A stretch of DNA of 64,000 nt from Mitsuokella jalaludinii DSM 13811 (GCF_000702905.1 NZ_JNKR01000006.1:22784-86783), one strand, 5' to 3'. Positions 53,106-63,436 are shown, counted from the first letter of the stretch. Notes: a model not told the origin generated them from the sequence alone. Translations and numbers: made by a program.

Positions 53106-53941
53106 ACCTCATCAAGGAATTGCAAGAGAAAAAAGGATTTTCCGATTCAGAGCGGACGATTGCCGATTACCTGTTGAAGCACTCCCGCCTGCTGCCGAGC
53201 ATGACGACGCGCCAGCTGGCCCAGAAGACGTACACGAGCTCTGCTGCCATCGTGCGCTTCTGCCAGAAGCTCGGCTTTGGCGGCTACACGGAGTTCCGCG
53301 TCGAGTTCCTCGCGCAGATGATCCAGTACATCGAGAGTCCGTGTGGCATGGAGCTTTCCATGACGGACCGCGATTCCGTCCACTCCATCCTCGAGAAGGT
53401 CACGCGCCTCGAGATCGACGCCATGCAGGAGACGTATCGCATGCTGGACCCCGCCGACTTCGTCCGGGCCTTCGCTATCCTGTCGAAGACCGCGCACATC
53501 GATTTCTACGCGATGGACAACAACCTCGATATTGCGAACATGGCGGCCTCCGGCTTCATCATGGCCAACAAGTGCTCGACGGTGCACCCTGCCATGACGA
53601 TGCAGTATTTGCAGGCGACGGGTGCGCCTAAGGACCACGTCGGCTTCCTGATCAGCCGCACGGGCGAGAACCGCATGCTCATCGACATCGCGCGCCTGCT
53701 GAAGATGCGCGGCAACCCCATCCTGCTGATCACAGGCAAGAAGGACTCGACGCTCGGCTCGCTCGCCGATGTCGCCTTCCCCGTGGCCTCCGTCAAGACG
53801 ATGGAGGCGCTCGGCCCGCGCGTCTTCCTCATGGGCGCCAAGTACGTCATGGATGTCCTGTTCGCCGTGCTCATGACGCGTGTCGACTTCCACAATGCGC
53901 AGGAGAAGGAGTCGTGGCTCAGCCAGCACTTCCATTATTGA
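53102..53941 (+). CDS. RpiR/MurR-family transcriptional regulator of the beta-glucan locus
   Basis: 279 residues. The N-terminal HTH_6 domain (about 1-75) has FSDSERTIADYLLKHSRLL, TTRQLAQKTYTSSAAIVRFC and KLGFGGYTEFR. A SIS domain (about 110-245) for a phosphorylated sugar ligand has ISRTGENRMLIDIARLLKMRG and ITGKKDSTL. It begins within the last four bases of dnaX (ATGA). It precedes a cellobiose-type PTS operon, so the ligand is probably a 6-phospho-beta-glucoside. It ends at a terminator; the PTS operon has its own promoter with palindromes that may be its operators. Confidence 0.9.
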   Translation: MNLIKELQEKKGFSDSERTIADYLLKHSRLLPSMTTRQLAQKTYTSSAAIVRFCQKLGFGGYTEFRVEFLAQMIQYIESPCGMELSMTDRDSVHSILEKVTRLEIDAMQETYRMLDPADFVRAFAILSKTAHIDFYAMDNNLDIANMAASGFIMANKCSTVHPAMTMQYLQATGAPKDHVGFLISRTGENRMLIDIARLLKMRGNPILLITGKKDSTLGSLADVAFPVASVKTMEALGPRVFLMGAKYVMDVLFAVLMTRVDFHNAQEKESWLSQHFHY

Positions 53942-53957
53942 GTATCGGTGAATATGA

Positions 53958-53986
53958 AACAGCGTTTCACGACGCTGTTTTTTTTA
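53958..53986 (+). terminator. terminator after the RpiR-family gene
   Basis: ACAGCGT / ACGCTGT with a 6-nt loop and an eight-T tail. Confidence 0.85.
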
Positions 53987-53997
53987 TGCTCTTTTCT

Positions 53998-54096
53998 GGA
54001 ACCGCGTTTCCTATTGATTTCGATTTATTGAACGCGATTGTGGCAGATGGTATAGTGAAGACACAGTGAGGAACGGGGAATGGAACCCCGGTTCCT
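53998..54096 (+). promoter_or_regulatory. promoter and paired palindromes controlling the beta-glucan operon
   Basis: TTGAAC (54028-54033), exactly 17 nt, then TATAGT (54051-54056). A near-perfect palindrome GGAACCGCGTTTCC (53998-54011) lies upstream of the -35. A longer one with arms AGGAAC-GGGG and CCCC-GGTTCCT (54069-54096) lies just past the expected start of transcription. Both share GGAAC half-sites, so they are good candidates for binding by the RpiR-family protein encoded upstream. Confidence 0.6.
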
Positions 54097-54147
54097 GAAT
54101 AAAGATAGAGAAAGATAGAGAGGATATCAAAGGAAAGAGGAGAGAAC

Positions 54148-55497
54148 ATGAGTAAACAAGAGATTTTCGATAAGTTTATCGAAATCATGGGGGAGTTCGC
54201 TCAGATCCGCGCTGTAGCAGCTCTTCGTGATGGCTTCATCATGACGACGCCATTCACCATCTGTGGTTCGGTATTCCTGCTGCTGGCCAACCTGCCAGTC
54301 CCGGGATACGCCGACTTCATGGCGTCGATTTTCGGGACAGACTGGACGGCGCCGCTGAACGCCGTCGCAGGTGGCACGTTCAGTGTGCTGGCACTCATCG
54401 TCGTATTGTCCATCACCTACAAGTTCGTCGAGAATGAAGGCTGCGATGCCATGATGGCCGCCATCCTCGCACTGTCGACCTTCCTTATCCTGATGCCGCC
54501 GACAATCCTGACGAAGGGCGGCGAGACAGTCAGCGACATCATCCCGAAGGCGTGGGCGGGCAGCAACGGCGTCATCACCGCCATCTTCGTTTCTTTCTTC
54601 GTCTCCTACATCTTCTGCTACTGCGAGAAGAACCACATCGGCATCAAGATGCCGGATGCCGTCCCGCAGGGCGTCGCGAAAGCATTCACGGCACTCGTAC
54701 CGGGTATGATCTTCTTCACGAGCGCATCCGTCCTCTATGGCCTCTGCCATTACATCGGCGCGACGACGCTGCCGGAACTCATCTTTAAGGTCATCCAGAC
54801 GCCGCTGCAGGGCTTGTCCGATTCGCTCGCAGGAGGCACGATCATCGTCGGCCTCCAGAGCATCCTGTTCTGGGCCGGTATCCACGGCCCGAACGTCGTC
54901 GGTGGCGTCGTGAGCCCGCTGCTCATCGCCAACTCGCTCGACAACCAGCACCTCCTTGACATGGGCATGTCCCTCGTCAACAATCCGCAGGCTAAGATCT
55001 TCACGACGCAGATCAATGATGTATTCGTCAAGAGCGGCGGCTGCGGCCTGACGCTCGGCCTCCTGATCTCCGGCATCTTCACGGCCAAGTCCGACCAGCT
55101 CAAGTCCCTGATGAAGATGGCCTTTGTACCGGGCCTCTTCAACATCAATGAGCCGATCATCTTCGGCCTGCCGATCGTATTCAATCCGTACCTGCTCGTA
55201 CCGTTCATCATCGTCCCGCTCATCGCGATGTTCATCACATACGGTGCCATCGCCTCGGGCTTCATGGCTCCGCTCAGCGCAGTCCAGGTCCCGTGGACGC
55301 CGCCGCCGATCATCGCAGGCTTCCTGCTCGACGGCTGGCAGGGCGCTGTCATCCAGATCATCAACCTCGTCATCGCGACGGTTATCTACTTCCCGTTCCT
55401 CAAAGCACAGGACCGTGCTTTCCTCAAAGAGGAGATGGCCGATGCCGCTGCAGAGAAAGAGAATCAGGGAAGGGCAGAATCTGCCATCAATCCGTGA
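54148..55497 (+). CDS. celB: PTS cellobiose/beta-glucoside transporter, EIIC component
   Basis: A 449-residue membrane permease of the lactose/cellobiose PTS family. QIRAVAALRDGFIMTTPFTI is the usual opening, then FWAGIHGPNVVGGV and FNINEPIIFGLPIVFNP, the substrate-site blocks. It imports and phosphorylates beta-1,4- or mixed-linked glucose disaccharides with the EIIB and EIIA encoded 1.7-2.4 kb downstream. The porin gene is inserted between EIIC and EIIB, unusual for a PTS operon but sensible in a double-membrane cell. Confidence 0.92.
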   Translation: MSKQEIFDKFIEIMGEFAQIRAVAALRDGFIMTTPFTICGSVFLLLANLPVPGYADFMASIFGTDWTAPLNAVAGGTFSVLALIVVLSITYKFVENEGCDAMMAAILALSTFLILMPPTILTKGGETVSDIIPKAWAGSNGVITAIFVSFFVSYIFCYCEKNHIGIKMPDAVPQGVAKAFTALVPGMIFFTSASVLYGLCHYIGATTLPELIFKVIQTPLQGLSDSLAGGTIIVGLQSILFWAGIHGPNVVGGVVSPLLIANSLDNQHLLDMGMSLVNNPQAKIFTTQINDVFVKSGGCGLTLGLLISGIFTAKSDQLKSLMKMAFVPGLFNINEPIIFGLPIVFNPYLLVPFIIVPLIAMFITYGAIASGFMAPLSAVQVPWTPPPIIAGFLLDGWQGAVIQIINLVIATVIYFPFLKAQDRAFLKEEMADAAAEKENQGRAESAINP

Positions 55498-55602
55498 GCC
55501 ATCGCTGCGCTGCGGCTGGGGAATGCGCTGCAGCGCAGCGCTGAGAACAAGAGAAATCATGAAGAGAGAATAGAAAATTTGAAGGAAAGAGGATGTTCTG
55601 CA

Positions 55603-57102
55603 ATGAATCAGAAAAAGACAACAGCACTTCTGCTTGGACTTACCATGAGCCTGACGGGCACGGCCTTCGCCGCCCCGACTGACCAGGCCCAGGACATCGA
55701 CAGCCGCATCGCTGCGCTCGAGCAGCAGCAGAGTAATCTGGAGAAAGAGATCAAGGAGCTCCGCCACCAGAACAGCCAGCTCAAGAATCAGACGCGCAGC
55801 CAGAAGAAGCAGCTGAGCGGCCTGAGCAAGAGCGTCAAGAGCGAGCTCGACCGCGTCCATATTTCCGGCTTCGGCCGCGTCAGCTGGGATAACGACAACA
55901 TCAAGGGCTACATTGACCGCAACGACAACCGCCGCTTTTACCTCGACCTCAAGGGCAAGTTCAAGGTTAATGACGACTGGAACTTCAACTTCGAGAGCGA
56001 GACAAACCCGCGCTACGCGAATTATGTCATGGCCGATGGCACACTCAAATCCCACAATGGCCATGACGATGAAGATGGTGTCATCCAGCGCGTCTGGGCG
56101 GAAGGCAAGACGGGCGTCGTCAACTACGACATCGGCCGCAGATGGCGCGGTCTTGGCTTCCAGAATATCCTGCTCGGCAACGAGACGGATGGTGCCGTCA
56201 TCAGCACGGCCATCCCGAAATCGAAACTAACGGCCAATGCCTTCTACCTCACGCCGACGGACAAAGGCTATGACTTCAGCGTCTACGGTGCTGGCGTCCA
56301 GGGCCAGGTCGGCCACGGCTTGCAGATCAGTGCGGCAATCGCCAAGCTGAACATCGGCAAGCATGAGTCGATGGGTCAGAACGTCTACGATACGACGAAG
56401 ACCTTCAAGGTCGAGGGGACAGATGTTACCATCAAAGACATCAAGGGCAGCCTTAAAGGCGGCGGCACCTTCCATGGTTTTTTGAGTAATAAAGATGGTC
56501 ATACTTGGGAACAGGAAGGTTATGGCGAATTCAACAATGATGAAAAACCACTTTCCCTCTATTACGGTGACGTGAAAGGAACAGCCAATGCAAGCGGCAC
56601 CTACACGGTCACGGAGACGCCGTCGGAATATCGGAACACGGCCGGTAGCCTCGGCTTTGTCCTCAGTGCGATGTGGAACCCCATGAAGAACATCTTCCTG
56701 ATCGGTGACTATGCGCGCACGAATGGCCAGGATTACACGGTCGGCGAGTGGGGCGCAAATGGCTACACGGAGACGAAGTACGACAAGCACGATTGCACGG
56801 CACTTCGCCTCAACTACCGCTGGTCCAACATCAACGACCCGGGTTCCTTCCAGCTCTACGCGCGCTGGTACAATTACGCGCGCAACATCAACAACCTCGT
56901 CGGCATCTTCGGTGACAAGGAGTGGGGCGCTCTGCAGCCGGGCTCGAAGGGCTGGATCCTCGGCTTCAAGTACGTGCCGGCCAAGAACATCGAGTGGGAG
57001 ACGTTCTATGAGATGGCAACGGCACAGAACACGCTGTACGGCCACAAGAACGAGACGTACCACCGCAACTTCGTCCGCACGATGGTCGACTATCACTTCT
57101 GA
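55603..57102 (+). CDS. outer-membrane porin with N-terminal coiled coil
   Basis: 499 residues. A signal peptide (about 1-24, ending FAAPT) precedes a coiled coil (about 30-80) with a heptad-rich IDSRIAALEQQQSNLEKEIK. A beta-barrel of alternating aromatic strands follows, ending in the VDYHF C-terminal aromatic signature recognised by the Bam machinery. The SLH domain typical of Negativicutes OmpM porins is absent; the coiled coil may anchor it instead. Codons for residues about 280-333 (DNA about 56440-56600) are AT-rich and unlike the rest, suggesting a swapped surface loop. Between the PTS EIIC and EIIB genes it probably admits beta-glucan oligosaccharides. Confidence 0.85.
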   Translation: MNQKKTTALLLGLTMSLTGTAFAAPTDQAQDIDSRIAALEQQQSNLEKEIKELRHQNSQLKNQTRSQKKQLSGLSKSVKSELDRVHISGFGRVSWDNDNIKGYIDRNDNRRFYLDLKGKFKVNDDWNFNFESETNPRYANYVMADGTLKSHNGHDDEDGVIQRVWAEGKTGVVNYDIGRRWRGLGFQNILLGNETDGAVISTAIPKSKLTANAFYLTPTDKGYDFSVYGAGVQGQVGHGLQISAAIAKLNIGKHESMGQNVYDTTKTFKVEGTDVTIKDIKGSLKGGGTFHGFLSNKDGHTWEQEGYGEFNNDEKPLSLYYGDVKGTANASGTYTVTETPSEYRNTAGSLGFVLSAMWNPMKNIFLIGDYARTNGQDYTVGEWGANGYTETKYDKHDCTALRLNYRWSNINDPGSFQLYARWYNYARNINNLVGIFGDKEWGALQPGSKGWILGFKYVPAKNIEWETFYEMATAQNTLYGHKNETYHRNFVRTMVDYHF

Positions 57103-57182
57103 TAAACGATATCCAAGCGATATGCTTTGCTGCTATCACTTTTACTGACATCATGATTGTATCTAGAAAGGGAGTTTTTACC

Positions 57183-57485
57183 ATGAAAAAGATTGTACTG
57201 TTATGCGCTTCGGGAATGTCCACGAGTATGCTCGTCAAGAAGATGCAGGAAGCTGCCAAGGCCGATGGCTATGAGTGCTCCATCGATGCGTTCTCCGCTT
57301 CGGAGGCCGCTACGAAGGCTGCTGACGCCGATGTCGTCCTGCTCGGACCCCAGATCCGCTTCCAGAAGAATAAGATCGCTGCGCAGATCCCGAATGTTCC
57401 GGTCGATGCGATCGACATGCGCATGTACGGCCGCATGGACGGCAAAGGCGCTCTCGCCCTTGCCCGCAAGCTCATGAACGACTGA
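57183..57485 (+). CDS. celA: PTS cellobiose/beta-glucoside EIIB component
   Basis: 100 residues. The P-loop-like phosphorylation site is C8 in VLLCASGMSTSML, followed by LLGPQIRFQ and the C-terminal MYGRMDGKGALALARKL, all typical of EIIB of the lactose/cellobiose family. It takes phosphate from EIIA and passes it to the sugar in EIIC. The start at 57183 is chosen because AAAGGGAG precedes it. Confidence 0.94.
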   Translation: MKKIVLLCASGMSTSMLVKKMQEAAKADGYECSIDAFSASEAATKAADADVVLLGPQIRFQKNKIAAQIPNVPVDAIDMRMYGRMDGKGALALARKLMND

Positions 57486-57538
57486 TTGCAGTTCAGACGA
57501 AGCAGTTATTTCATTTATTTCAGAGAAGGGGTATTGAC

Positions 57539-57865
57539 ATGGAAGGATTAGAGCTCACGGCATTCCAGATCATTTCGTCCGTCGGCACGGCGCGCAGCTG
57601 CTACATCGAGGCCATCCAGGCCGCGAAGAAGGGCGACTACGAAGAGGCCGAGAAGTTGATCAAGGAAGGCGACGAGGCTTTCATTGAAGGGCATGACGCT
57701 CATGCAGGCCTGCTGCAGAAGGAGGCCTCTGGCGAGGGCAACACGGTCAATCTGCTGATCCTGCACGCAGAAGATCAGCTCATGAGTGCAGAGGCGTTCA
57801 AGACGATTTCCCTCGAGTTCATCGATGCCTACAAGCGCATCGAGGCACTCGAGAAAAAAGCCTGA
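57539..57865 (+). CDS. celC: PTS cellobiose/beta-glucoside EIIA component
   Basis: A 108-residue trimeric helical protein of the lac/cel EIIA family. GTARSCYIEAIQAAKKGD is in helix 1, and the phospho-histidine H76 in NLLILHAEDQLM has the usual aspartate two residues on, which binds the trimer's metal. It receives phosphate from HPr. AGAAGGGG precedes the ATG. Confidence 0.94.
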   Translation: MEGLELTAFQIISSVGTARSCYIEAIQAAKKGDYEEAEKLIKEGDEAFIEGHDAHAGLLQKEASGEGNTVNLLILHAEDQLMSAEAFKTISLEFIDAYKRIEALEKKA

Positions 57866-59302
<1,437 letters not shown>

Positions 59303-59358
59303 CCTGCACGGCAGGCAATGCGCAATGCGTGAATGGGAAAGATTCAGGAGGAATAGAT

Positions 59359-60141
59359 ATGGATATCCGCAAGAAAGCAATCGCTGCCGCCGTGCTCCTG
59401 GCTTGCGCAGCACCGCTCTCCGTCTCGATGGATTTTGCAGCGCCGGCGATGGCCTATGCGACGCCGGCAACGGAGACGCAGGCAAGTGACGCCTTTGCCG
59501 TTGACTTCAAGAAGGGTCAGCCCGCTATCTTCGAGCCGTCTGACGGCTGGACGAACGGTGATCCGTTCAACGTATTCTGGCACAAGGACAACGTCACGTT
59601 CGAAGACGGCACGATGCAGCTGACGATCGACTACGATTCCTCGCAGGACAAGGTCCCGTATTCGGGCGGCGAGTTCCGCAGCAAGAAGACGTACGGCTAC
59701 GGCCGCTACGAGGTCAGCATGAAGGCCATCAAGAATGACGGCTGCGTCTCCTCGTTCTTCACTTACACAGGCCCGTATGACGGCGATCCGTGGGATGAGA
59801 TCGACTTCGAGGTCCTCGGCAAGGATACCTCCAAGGTCCAGCTCAATTACTTCCGCAATGGCGTCGGCGGCCACGAGAAGATGATCGACCTCGGCTTCGA
59901 TGCGTCGGATGACTTCCACACGTACGCCTTTGAATGGCATAAGGACAAGATCATCTGGTTCGTCGACGGCAAGGAAGTTTTCCGCCGCGAGGGTGCAAAC
60001 CTGCCGTGCACGAAGGGCAAGATCATGATGAATGCATGGTGCGGCAAGGGTGTTGACTCATGGCTGAAGCCGTTCAATGACGAGAACCTCCCGCTGACGG
60101 CTGAGTATCAGTGGGTCAAGTACACGCCGTTTGCGGAATGA
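59359..60141 (+). CDS. secreted GH16 endo-beta-1,3-1,4-glucanase (lichenase)
   Basis: 260 residues. The signal peptide (about 1-33) is followed by a single GH16 jelly-roll domain. The catalytic E-x-D-x-E is E147-I-D149-F-E151 in PWDEIDFEVLG. Lichenase-type pieces are EPSDGWTNGDPFNVFW, GEFRSKKTYGYGRYEV and NAWCGKGVDSW. It cuts mixed-linkage cereal or lichen glucan into tri- and tetrasaccharides. The start at 59359 has AGGAGGA upstream. It shares a transcript with the PTS and porin genes. Confidence 0.93.
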   Translation: MDIRKKAIAAAVLLACAAPLSVSMDFAAPAMAYATPATETQASDAFAVDFKKGQPAIFEPSDGWTNGDPFNVFWHKDNVTFEDGTMQLTIDYDSSQDKVPYSGGEFRSKKTYGYGRYEVSMKAIKNDGCVSSFFTYTGPYDGDPWDEIDFEVLGKDTSKVQLNYFRNGVGGHEKMIDLGFDASDDFHTYAFEWHKDKIIWFVDGKEVFRREGANLPCTKGKIMMNAWCGKGVDSWLKPFNDENLPLTAEYQWVKYTPFAE

Positions 60142-60151
60142 GGTGACAGCG

Positions 60152-61942
60152 ATGATGGTGAGCAGGAAACTCCGCTGGCTCGTGCTCAGCGGGATCCTTC
60201 TCGGCACTTGCGGCCTCCCAGGATTCAGCGAGGCCGCTGATGCCGGCATGCACGTCGATCAGGTCGGCTACCTGAATGGATACAGCAAGACGGCCATGGT
60301 CACCGATACGGGCGACACGGATTTCTCGCTCGTCGATGCGAAGATGGGCCAGACGGTCTACGAGGGCAAGCTCTCCGCTGCCAAGAAGGACGCGATGTCA
60401 GAAGAGACGCTGCGCAAGGCGGACTTCAGTTCCTTCAACAAGGAGGGTACCTACAAGCTGCGCGTCGGCTCGCGCGAGTCGTACGACTTCGAGATCGGCG
60501 ACAATGTCTACGCCGTGCCGGCCGTCGAGACGTGGCGCTCGTACACGCTCTCGCGCAGCAATACGCCGATCGACGACCCTGTGACGGGCCTCAAGGTCAA
60601 AGATGGCCATGCGCAGGACCGCCAGGCACAGGTCTACTTCACGGACAAGCTCAACAAGAAGGGTGACCGCCTCGATGTCAGCGGCGGCTGGTATGATGCC
60701 GGCGACTACGGCAAGTACGTGACGACGGCTGCCATCAGCAGCGCAGAGCTCCTGCTGGCCTATGAAGCAAACCCCTCGCACTTCACGCGCGGCCAGCTTT
60801 TCTTCCCGAAGGGCACGCAGGAAGAGACAAAGCTTCCCGATGCGCTCCAGGAAGTCCAGTTCGAGCTCGACTGGATGCGCAAGATGCAGCGCAAGGACGG
60901 CAGCATGTTCCACAAGGTTGCAGGCCTGGCGTGGCCGGGCTTTGACAAGTCGCCGGACACTGACACGCAGGAGCGCTACATCTTCGGCAGCTGCACGTCG
61001 AGCGCTGCGATGAGCGGCGCCAGCTTTGCCATCGCCTCGCGCATCTACGCGCCGTTTGACAAGGCGTATGGCGAGACAATGCGCAAGAGCGCAGAGCGCA
61101 TCTGGGGCTACCTCGCCAAGACGAAGAACCCCATCTACCGCGTCGACGAAGGCCAGGAGAGTGGCTCGGGCCCGTACAACAAGAGCACGGACATCGAGGA
61201 GCGCATCTGGCTCGCCGCAGAGCTCTTCCGCACGACGGGCGACAAGAAGTACGAGAAGTACCTCCAGTCCGTTGCGGACCGCTTCACGCAGAAGCCGAGC
61301 TTCTTCACCTGGGACAACACGCTGGCACTCGGCCAGTTCGCTTACCTCAAGGCGCAGAATGCCAACCCTGCCCTGCAGGCAAAGGTCAAGGCCGCCTTTC
61401 TCGGCTACGCCGATGACATCACCAGGAAGATCGAGTCCGACGGCTTTGGCTGTGCGCTCGCAAGGACCGAGTACACCTGGGGCAGCACGAAGAACGCGCT
61501 GACGCAGGGTGACATCCTGCTCATGGCCAACCAGATCCAGCCGAACGCGGCTTACGTAGAGGGCGCTCTCTCCCAGCTCCACTACCTCTTCGGCCGCAAT
61601 TCGCTCGACAAGAGCTTCGCGACTGGCATGGGCGACAATCCGCCGGAGCATCCGCACAACCGCATCCACGAAAGCACGGGCGCCTATGTCCCGGGCCTCA
61701 TCGTCGGCGGTCCGAATGCGGTCGCGGGCGGCGATCCTGACCAGACGGCCTACCTCAAGAGCGGCCATATCCCTGTGGCCAAGTCGTACCTCGATGTCCT
61801 GACGTCGTGGTCGACGAATGAGTACGCCATCGACTACACGGGCACTGCAGCCTATGCGCTCTCGTACTTCGCCAAACCGAAGGCGATGAACATCGATATG
61901 CTGAAGCTAAAGCGCAGCTACCCTCCTATCACGAAGAAATGA
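60152..61942 (+). CDS. secreted GH9 glycoside hydrolase (endo-glucanase or glucosidase type)
   Basis: 596 residues. A signal peptide (about 1-28) precedes an N-terminal immunoglobulin-like CelD_N domain (about 33-118, HVDQVGYLNGYSKTAMV). A GH9 (alpha/alpha)6 barrel follows with D182 and D185 in SGGWYDAGDYGKYV, the HPHNR histidine block and catalytic E557 in STNEYAIDYTG. There is no cellulose-binding module or dockerin, so it may work in the periplasm or on soluble oligosaccharides. GAGGTGA lies upstream of the ATG at 60152, which is 10 nt past the lichenase stop. Confidence 0.92.
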   Translation: MMVSRKLRWLVLSGILLGTCGLPGFSEAADAGMHVDQVGYLNGYSKTAMVTDTGDTDFSLVDAKMGQTVYEGKLSAAKKDAMSEETLRKADFSSFNKEGTYKLRVGSRESYDFEIGDNVYAVPAVETWRSYTLSRSNTPIDDPVTGLKVKDGHAQDRQAQVYFTDKLNKKGDRLDVSGGWYDAGDYGKYVTTAAISSAELLLAYEANPSHFTRGQLFFPKGTQEETKLPDALQEVQFELDWMRKMQRKDGSMFHKVAGLAWPGFDKSPDTDTQERYIFGSCTSSAAMSGASFAIASRIYAPFDKAYGETMRKSAERIWGYLAKTKNPIYRVDEGQESGSGPYNKSTDIEERIWLAAELFRTTGDKKYEKYLQSVADRFTQKPSFFTWDNTLALGQFAYLKAQNANPALQAKVKAAFLGYADDITRKIESDGFGCALARTEYTWGSTKNALTQGDILLMANQIQPNAAYVEGALSQLHYLFGRNSLDKSFATGMGDNPPEHPHNRIHESTGAYVPGLIVGGPNAVAGGDPDQTAYLKSGHIPVAKSYLDVLTSWSTNEYAIDYTGTAAYALSYFAKPKAMNIDMLKLKRSYPPITKK

Positions 61943-61996
61943 GTATCCCCCGCGATGCTCTTTCTTGCATAAATTCCCTTTTTAAATGTGATGTCT

Positions 61997-62056
61997 CAAA
62001 AGACAGGACGAGCTATCCCGATTTCCCCTCGGGATAGCTTTTTCCTGTCTTTTGGG
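61997..62056 (+). terminator. terminator of the beta-glucan operon
   Basis: Nested stems: outer CAAAAGACAGG / CCTGTCTTTTG and inner AGCTATCCC / GGGATAGCT followed by TTTT. The inner hairpin plus T run suffices for termination. Confidence 0.85.
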
Positions 62057-62076
62057 GCAGGGGAGTCCGTTTTGAG

Positions 62077-62105
62077 TTGACGGACGCACGTTAATTTGAT
62101 AGTCT
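62077..62105 (+). promoter_or_regulatory. promoter of ybaB-recR-bofA
   Basis: TTGACG (62077-62082) with 17-nt spacing to a weak TAGTCT (62100-62105). Its presence would let ybaB-recR-bofA be expressed independently of the inserted beta-glucan operon. Confidence 0.5.
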
Positions 62106-62161
62106 AATCTAGAGAATAATCAAGATGCATGCAGATCGCATGAGAACGAGAGGTGTAATCT

Positions 62162-62497
62162 ATGTTTGGTGGAATGGGCAACATGGGCAACATGGCCGGC
62201 ATGATGAAGAAAGTCCAGAAGATGCAGAACGAGATGAAGAAGATGCAGGACGAGCTCAAGCGCAAGACCGTCGACGTCACGGCTGGCGGCGGTGCTGTCA
62301 AGATCGTCATGAACGGTGAGAAGCAGGTTCAGTCCCTGACGATCGACCCGGCTGCTGTCGACCCGGAAGACGTCGAGATGCTGCAGGATCTCATCTCGGC
62401 TGCCTTCAATGAGGCGACGAAGAAAGTCGACGAGATGATGGCGTCGGAAATGGGCAAGCTGACGAGCGGCCTCGGTCTGCCGCCGGGACTGCTCTGA
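62162..62497 (+). CDS. ybaB: YbaB/EbfC-family nucleoid-associated protein
   Basis: A 111-residue dimeric DNA-binding protein. A Met/Gly-rich start ([16 protein letters not shown]), a long basic helix and a sheet with [15 protein letters not shown] then SLTIDP match the family. It is almost always encoded between dnaX and recR; here the beta-glucan locus separates it from dnaX. Its stop overlaps the recR start (TGATG). Confidence 0.95.
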   Translation: MFGGMGNMGNMAGMMKKVQKMQNEMKKMQDELKRKTVDVTAGGGAVKIVMNGEKQVQSLTIDPAAVDPEDVEMLQDLISAAFNEATKKVDEMMASEMGKLTSGLGLPPGLL

Positions 62498-63093
62498 TGC
62501 AGTACATTGCACCCTTGGCAAACTTAATCGAGCACTTTCGCGCACTGCCGGGCATTGGCCAGAAGACGGCAGTGCGTCTTGCTTATCACGTGCTCGACAT
62601 GGACCCTGCTCAGGCGAGGTCGCTGGCCGCGGCCATCGTCGATGCCAAGGAGAAGATCGGCTACTGCAATACCTGCTTCAACCTCAGTGATCAGAATCCC
62701 TGCGCCATCTGCGGCTCGGATGAGCGCGACCACTCCGTCATCTGCGTCGTCGAGCAGCCGCAGGACGTCGCGGCGATGGAGCGCATGCGCGACTACCAGG
62801 GCGTCTATCATGTCCTGCACGGGGCGTTGTCACCCTTAGAGGGTGTCGGACCGTCCGACATCCGCATCAAGGAACTCCTGGGCCGCCTGCAGGACGATAC
62901 GGTCAAAGAGGTCATCATGGCGACAAACCCGAATGTCGAAGGGGAGGCGACGGCCATGTACATCGCCAAGCTCCTGAAGCCGCTCGGCATCAAGGTCACG
63001 CGCATCGCGCACGGCCTGCCGATTGGCGGCGACTTGGAGTACGCCGATGAGGTGACGCTCGCGAAGGCCATGGAGAATCGGAGGGAAATCTGA
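62497..63093 (+). CDS. recR: recombination mediator RecR
   Basis: 198 residues. The helix-hairpin-helix is [15 protein letters not shown], the C4 zinc finger is [16 protein letters not shown], and a Toprim domain has [14 protein letters not shown] and [18 protein letters not shown]. With RecO it loads RecA at single-strand gaps. It overlaps ybaB by one base and bofA by one base, a tight three-gene unit. Confidence 0.96.
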   Translation: MQYIAPLANLIEHFRALPGIGQKTAVRLAYHVLDMDPAQARSLAAAIVDAKEKIGYCNTCFNLSDQNPCAICGSDERDHSVICVVEQPQDVAAMERMRDYQGVYHVLHGALSPLEGVGPSDIRIKELLGRLQDDTVKEVIMATNPNVEGEATAMYIAKLLKPLGIKVTRIAHGLPIGGDLEYADEVTLAKAMENRREI

Positions 63094-63335
63094 TGTTTGA
63101 GTTCATAACGGCATTTGCCATCGGCCTGGTGGTGCTTTGCCTCGTCGGCAAAGTTGTCTCCCTGCCGCTTCATCTCGTCTGGAAGCTGATCACGAACAGC
63201 ATTGTCGGCGCCATCCTGCTCTGGTTTGTCAAGCTCGTGGCCGTCAAGGTGCAGATCACCTTCCTGAGCGCGCTCGTCGCCGGCTTCTTCGGCGTGCCGG
63301 GCGTCATCGCTGTGCTGCTCTACACATATCTCTGA
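63093..63335 (+). CDS. bofA: BofA-family small membrane protein
   Basis: 80 residues, almost entirely two hydrophobic helices with IVGAILLWFVKL and a C-terminal TFLSALVAGFFGVPGVIAVLL, the conserved BofA end. In Bacillus BofA inhibits the SpoIVFB protease that matures sigma-K. No other sporulation gene is in the window, and in non-sporulating relatives its role is unknown. Translationally coupled to recR. About 450 nt with no gene follow up to the 16S gene, holding the rRNA promoters and leader. Confidence 0.88.
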   Translation: MFEFITAFAIGLVVLCLVGKVVSLPLHLVWKLITNSIVGAILLWFVKLVAVKVQITFLSALVAGFFGVPGVIAVLLYTYL

Positions 63336-63407
63336 TTGCTCGAGAGCGTGCAGCGGGCGGAGAAATGAGGGATTCAACAGCTTTTTGCATTTTTTTCAAA
63401 GAAGCTG

Positions 63408-63436
63408 TTGACAACTCGTCCGCCATCCTGTAATAT
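63408..63436 (+). promoter_or_regulatory. rRNA operon promoter P1
   Basis: A perfect TTGACA (63408-63413), 17-nt spacer and TAATAT (63431-63436), about 350 nt before the mature 16S end. Upstream T- and A-rich runs may act as an UP element. Confidence 0.75.

Noticed and set aside
54127..56064. 645-residue minus-strand open frame across celB and the porin gene
   Set aside because: Antisense to two well-supported genes, spans their boundary, and has no domain content.
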